Assembly: GCA_910587945.1 (NCBI GenBank)
Contig: CAJUNI010000089.1
Location: 1 to 7,289, forward strand
Length of the DNA: 7,289 nucleotides
Reading direction: 5' to 3'
DNA from: an uncultured Parvibacter sp.
GTDB taxonomy: Bacteria > Actinomycetota > Coriobacteriia > Coriobacteriales > Eggerthellaceae
Under the pieces are notes generated by a model. It did no database searches. It saw only the letters and a program-made list of their open reading frames with translations, and was not told where the DNA came from. Shown one piece after another: positions 6,096 to 7,289 of the stretch (positions within the stretch are counted from its first letter, which is position 1; the number at the start of each line of letters is the position of its first letter). The position numbers and the translations under genes are program-made.

Positions 6096-6308
6096 ATGGC
6101 AACGAAAAATGTAAACAAGCAGCAAAAACTGACGCGGGCCCAAAAGGCAGAGCGGATTAAGGCCGCTGAAGAGCGGGAACGTCGCGCCAAAGAAGCGGCC
6201 GCCGCAAAAGAGCGCACCAAGAAAATCTTCATTGTGGTGGTCTGCGTCATTCTTGTTCTGGCGCTGGGCTTACCCACCATGGGCCTTGCGTTATTCGCGG
6301 GCGCCTAA
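6096..6308 (+). CDS. Small single-pass membrane protein of unknown function, upstream of tatA
   Basis: A 70-aa protein that I do not recognise as a named family. Residues 1-42 are very basic and charged (KLTRAQKAERIKAAEERERR and onward), with the heptad-like Ala/Glu/Lys/Arg pattern of an amphipathic helix or coiled coil. Residues 43-68 (KIFIVVVCVILVLALGLPTM and onward) form one membrane helix. The positive-inside rule puts the charged part in the cytoplasm. GAGG at 6087-6090, 5 bases before the ATG, supports translation. A weak promoter is possible upstream (TTGGCC at 6041-6046, AATGAT at 6064-6069, 17-bp spacer). The 148 bp before it otherwise hold only a CCTAG/CTAGG repeat at the preceding stop codon. 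It lies in the same direction as tatA, 188 bp upstream, and its charged helix resembles the TatA/B tail in composition. A Tat-related or envelope role is only a guess. Confidence 0.75.
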   Translation: MATKNVNKQQKLTRAQKAERIKAAEERERRAKEAAAAKERTKKIFIVVVCVILVLALGLPTMGLALFAGA

Positions 6309-6327
6309 ACCCTCGGGCCGCGGGTTT
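6307..6327 (+). terminator. Weak terminator-like hairpin at the end of the small membrane protein gene
   Basis: AAACCC (6307-6312) pairs with GGGTTT (6322-6327), and an inner CG/CG pair (6314-6315 with 6319-6320) lies around a GGC loop. The first arm overlaps the TAA stop. Only three T residues end the stem before CTG, so any termination would be partial. Confidence 0.3.
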
Positions 6328-6346
6328 CTGATCAAGCGGAGAGTTT

Positions 6347-6374
6347 TTGAACCCCCGGTCTATAGGGTGATAAT
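6347..6374 (+). promoter_or_regulatory. Predicted promoter of the tat operon
   Basis: TTGAAC (6347-6352) and GATAAT (6369-6374, preceded by T) are separated by 16 bp, with four and five matches to the sigma-70 consensus. Transcription would begin near 6381, leaving a structured leader of about 116 nt before the tatA start codon. Confidence 0.5.
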
Positions 6375-6380
6375 GGCATG

Positions 6381-6496
6381 GGCTGTGCTACCATTTGCCA
6401 GATATGAAAACCACGCCTTGAGGGCGTGATAGAGCTTGTACCATTTCTGGCCTTGCCATGATGTAGCGCGGAAGGCCTTCGATCGAAGGGAACATT
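6381..6496 (+). promoter_or_regulatory. Structured tatA leader with a possible Shine-Dalgarno-sequestering hairpin
   Basis: Three possible pairings are seen. A nested stem has an outer GCCAGA (6397-6402) with TCTGGC (6446-6451) and an inner CACGCC (6412-6417) with GGCGTG (6423-6428). CCTTC (6476-6480) can pair with GAAGG (6485-6489) across a GATC loop, which would bury the tatA Shine-Dalgarno (GAAGGG, 6485-6490). GGCCTT (6449-6454) can instead pair with AAGGCC (6472-6477), which would leave the Shine-Dalgarno free but would break the outer stem. A direct repeat TACCATTT occurs at 6389 and 6439. The complementarity is read directly; switching between the folds is inferred. Confidence 0.4.
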
Positions 6497-7162
6497 GTGT
6501 TTGGAATTGGCGGACTGGAATTATTCCTGATCCTGCTTTTCGGATTCCTCTTGTTCGGCCCTGACAAACTGCCGGCTATCGCCCAAACAGTGGGCAAGGC
6601 CATTGCAAAGTTTAGAAGCGCCCAAGAGGAAATGTCGGGAACGCTTAAGGGTGAATTCTTTGATAAAGAGGCCGATGAGCCTTTCAAAAATCCGTTAGAT
6701 GCCATCGATACGGCTACCCAAAAGGCTCAGAAAGTACAAGCTGACGCCAAAGAAGGCGTGCAAAAAGCCAAAGCCCAGGCTGAGTCGTTCTCAGAGCGTA
6801 AAGCTCGCTATGATCGCGAGCGCGCTGCCAAGAAAGCGGCCGAGGCAGCGGATACGGCAACGGCAAGCGAAGAGGGTAGTGCGGCAGCGGCAGCTGCAGG
6901 GGCTGTTGCGTCCGATGCGGCAGCGTCTGAGGCTACAACTGCCAAGGCCGAGTCCAAGGCGCCCAAGGCTACTGGCGACACCGCCCAAAAAGAAGCAGCT
7001 TCGGCACCTCATGCCGAGTCTTTTGCCGAGCGTAAAGCTCGCTACGAAAAGGAGCGTGCAGCCCGCAAGGCTGAAGCCGCTCAAACCGCCGAAGATACCA
7101 AACCTGCGGATGCAGGAGCTGCAAGCACCTCCTCCGCCGCTCAAGTAGAAGAGGGGGAATAG
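6497..7162 (+). CDS. tatA: Twin-arginine translocase TatA/TatB-family subunit with long Ala/Lys/Glu-rich tail
   Basis: Membrane component of the Tat system that exports folded, cofactor-bearing proteins with TatC. From GTG at 6497 (GAAGGG at 6485-6490, 6 bases away) the product is 221 aa. Residues 1-46 are the whole conserved domain: MFGIGGLELFLILLFGFLLF, then FGPDKLP with the hinge Gly-Pro at 21-22, then an amphipathic helix AIAQTVGKAIAKFRSAQEEM. E8 and the hinge GP are TatB-like, while FGPDKLP also resembles TatA; only one such gene is seen here, so the assignment is left open between the two. After residue 47 comes a long low-complexity acidic/basic/alanine tail containing two copies of an AESF(S/A)ERKARY(D/E) unit (95-117 and 173-195). 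TatA is usually under 100 aa and TatB under about 180, so the tail is unusually long. tatC follows after 2 bp. Confidence 0.92.
   Translation: MFGIGGLELFLILLFGFLLFGPDKLPAIAQTVGKAIAKFRSAQEEMSGTLKGEFFDKEADEPFKNPLDAIDTATQKAQKVQADAKEGVQKAKAQAESFSERKARYDRERAAKKAAEAADTATASEEGSAAAAAAGAVASDAAASEATTAKAESKAPKATGDTAQKEAASAPHAESFAERKARYEKERAARKAEAAQTAEDTKPADAGAASTSSAAQVEEGE
6779..7081 (+). repeat. Duplicated 23-codon unit within the TatA/B tail
   Basis: Codons 95-117 (6779-6847) and 173-195 (7013-7081) encode near-identical segments beginning AESFSERKARYDRERAAKK and AESFAERKARYEKERAARK. At least 17 of 23 residues match by eye. The spacer between them is Ala/Ser/Thr/Glu low-complexity sequence. Confidence 0.8.
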
Positions 7163-7164
7163 CT

Positions 7165-7289
7165 ATGCCTATCGGACCGGCACGCATGCCCCTGATGGAT
7201 CACTTGGGCGAACTTCGCATGCGCCTTGTGCGTATTGTGGTCTGCGTGGTGGCGGCAATTTTGGTGCTGTACTTTGCCTCACCAGCAAT
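7165..7289 (+). CDS. tatC: Twin-arginine translocase subunit TatC, 3'-truncated by window edge
   Basis: TatC is the six-helix membrane receptor that binds twin-arginine signal peptides together with TatB. Only the first 41 codons are present. The short cytoplasmic N-terminus contains the conserved MDHLGELRMRL block (residues 11-21), the counterpart of the family's LEHLxELRxR motif. It is followed by the start of membrane helix 1 (VRIVVCVVAAILVLYF, 22-37). A purine-rich GAGGGGG at 7151-7157, inside the 3' end of the preceding gene, serves as Shine-Dalgarno, and the gap to the tatA/B stop is 2 bp, so the two are translationally linked. An in-frame ATG at 7186 (M8) would also leave the conserved block intact. 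The rest of the gene lies beyond the window. Confidence 0.93.
   Translation, partial: MPIGPARMPLMDHLGELRMRLVRIVVCVVAAILVLYFASPA

Noticed and set aside
6412..6428. CACGCC/GGCGTG hairpin as a leftward intrinsic terminator (TTTT follows on the - strand)
   Set aside because: No - strand gene lies to the right within the window that it could terminate; it is better read as part of the tatA leader structure.
6373..6429. 18-codon leader peptide (ATG at 6373) before tatA
   Set aside because: The predicted transcript starts near 6381, downstream of the ATG, and no ribosome site precedes it.
6699..7148. 149-codon Arg/Pro/Leu-rich frame inside tatA/B
   Set aside because: Frame-shifted reading of the low-complexity Ala/Lys/Glu repeat tail; such compositions open all frames.

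Overview
The window reads as a compact bacterial chromosome segment with moderately high GC. Genes are closely packed, most start codons have GAGG or AAGGAG Shine-Dalgarno sites, and GTG starts are used. The gene content (menaquinone methyltransferase, LuxS plus MTA/SAH nucleosidase, and a Tat operon whose TatA/B has a long Ala/Glu/Lys tail) fits an anaerobic actinobacterium, and I lean towards class Coriobacteriia (Eggerthellales-like). That assignment is an inference from protein flavour and not a database result. I see no mobile elements, tRNA or rRNA genes, or CRISPR arrays.

Layout from left to right. (1) Positions 2-2134, + strand: the C-terminal two thirds of tsaD (tRNA t6A synthesis), then after 21 bp a 12-helix MFS transporter. 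(2) Positions 2124-4304, - strand: a convergent operon transcribed menG, luxS, mtnN. The MFS and mtnN reading frames overlap tail to tail by 11 bp. (3) Positions 4305-4591: a divergent control region with an extended -10 promoter facing each way and a near-perfect 10-bp inverted repeat over the -35 region of the rightward promoter. (4) Positions 4592-5947, + strand: a full-length protein of the MTA/SAH/aminofutalosine deaminase branch of the amidohydrolase superfamily, in which the usual HxH metal motif and the third ligand His are gone. (5) Positions 6096-7289, + strand: a 70-aa single-pass membrane protein of unknown function, a leader with possible alternative RNA folds around the Shine-Dalgarno, a long tatA/tatB-like gene, and the first 41 codons of tatC.

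Functional logic: MenG uses S-adenosylmethionine (SAM) and releases S-adenosylhomocysteine (SAH). MtnN cleaves SAH to adenine and S-ribosylhomocysteine, and LuxS turns the latter into homocysteine plus the AI-2 precursor DPD. The - strand operon therefore pairs a methyl transfer with the two-step disposal of its inhibitory by-product. The divergent gene belongs to a family that normally deaminates the same kind of ligand (MTA, SAH or aminofutalosine) but lacks the usual catalytic metal site. It could be a ligand-binding pseudoenzyme or an enzyme with changed chemistry. This is the most unusual item in the window.
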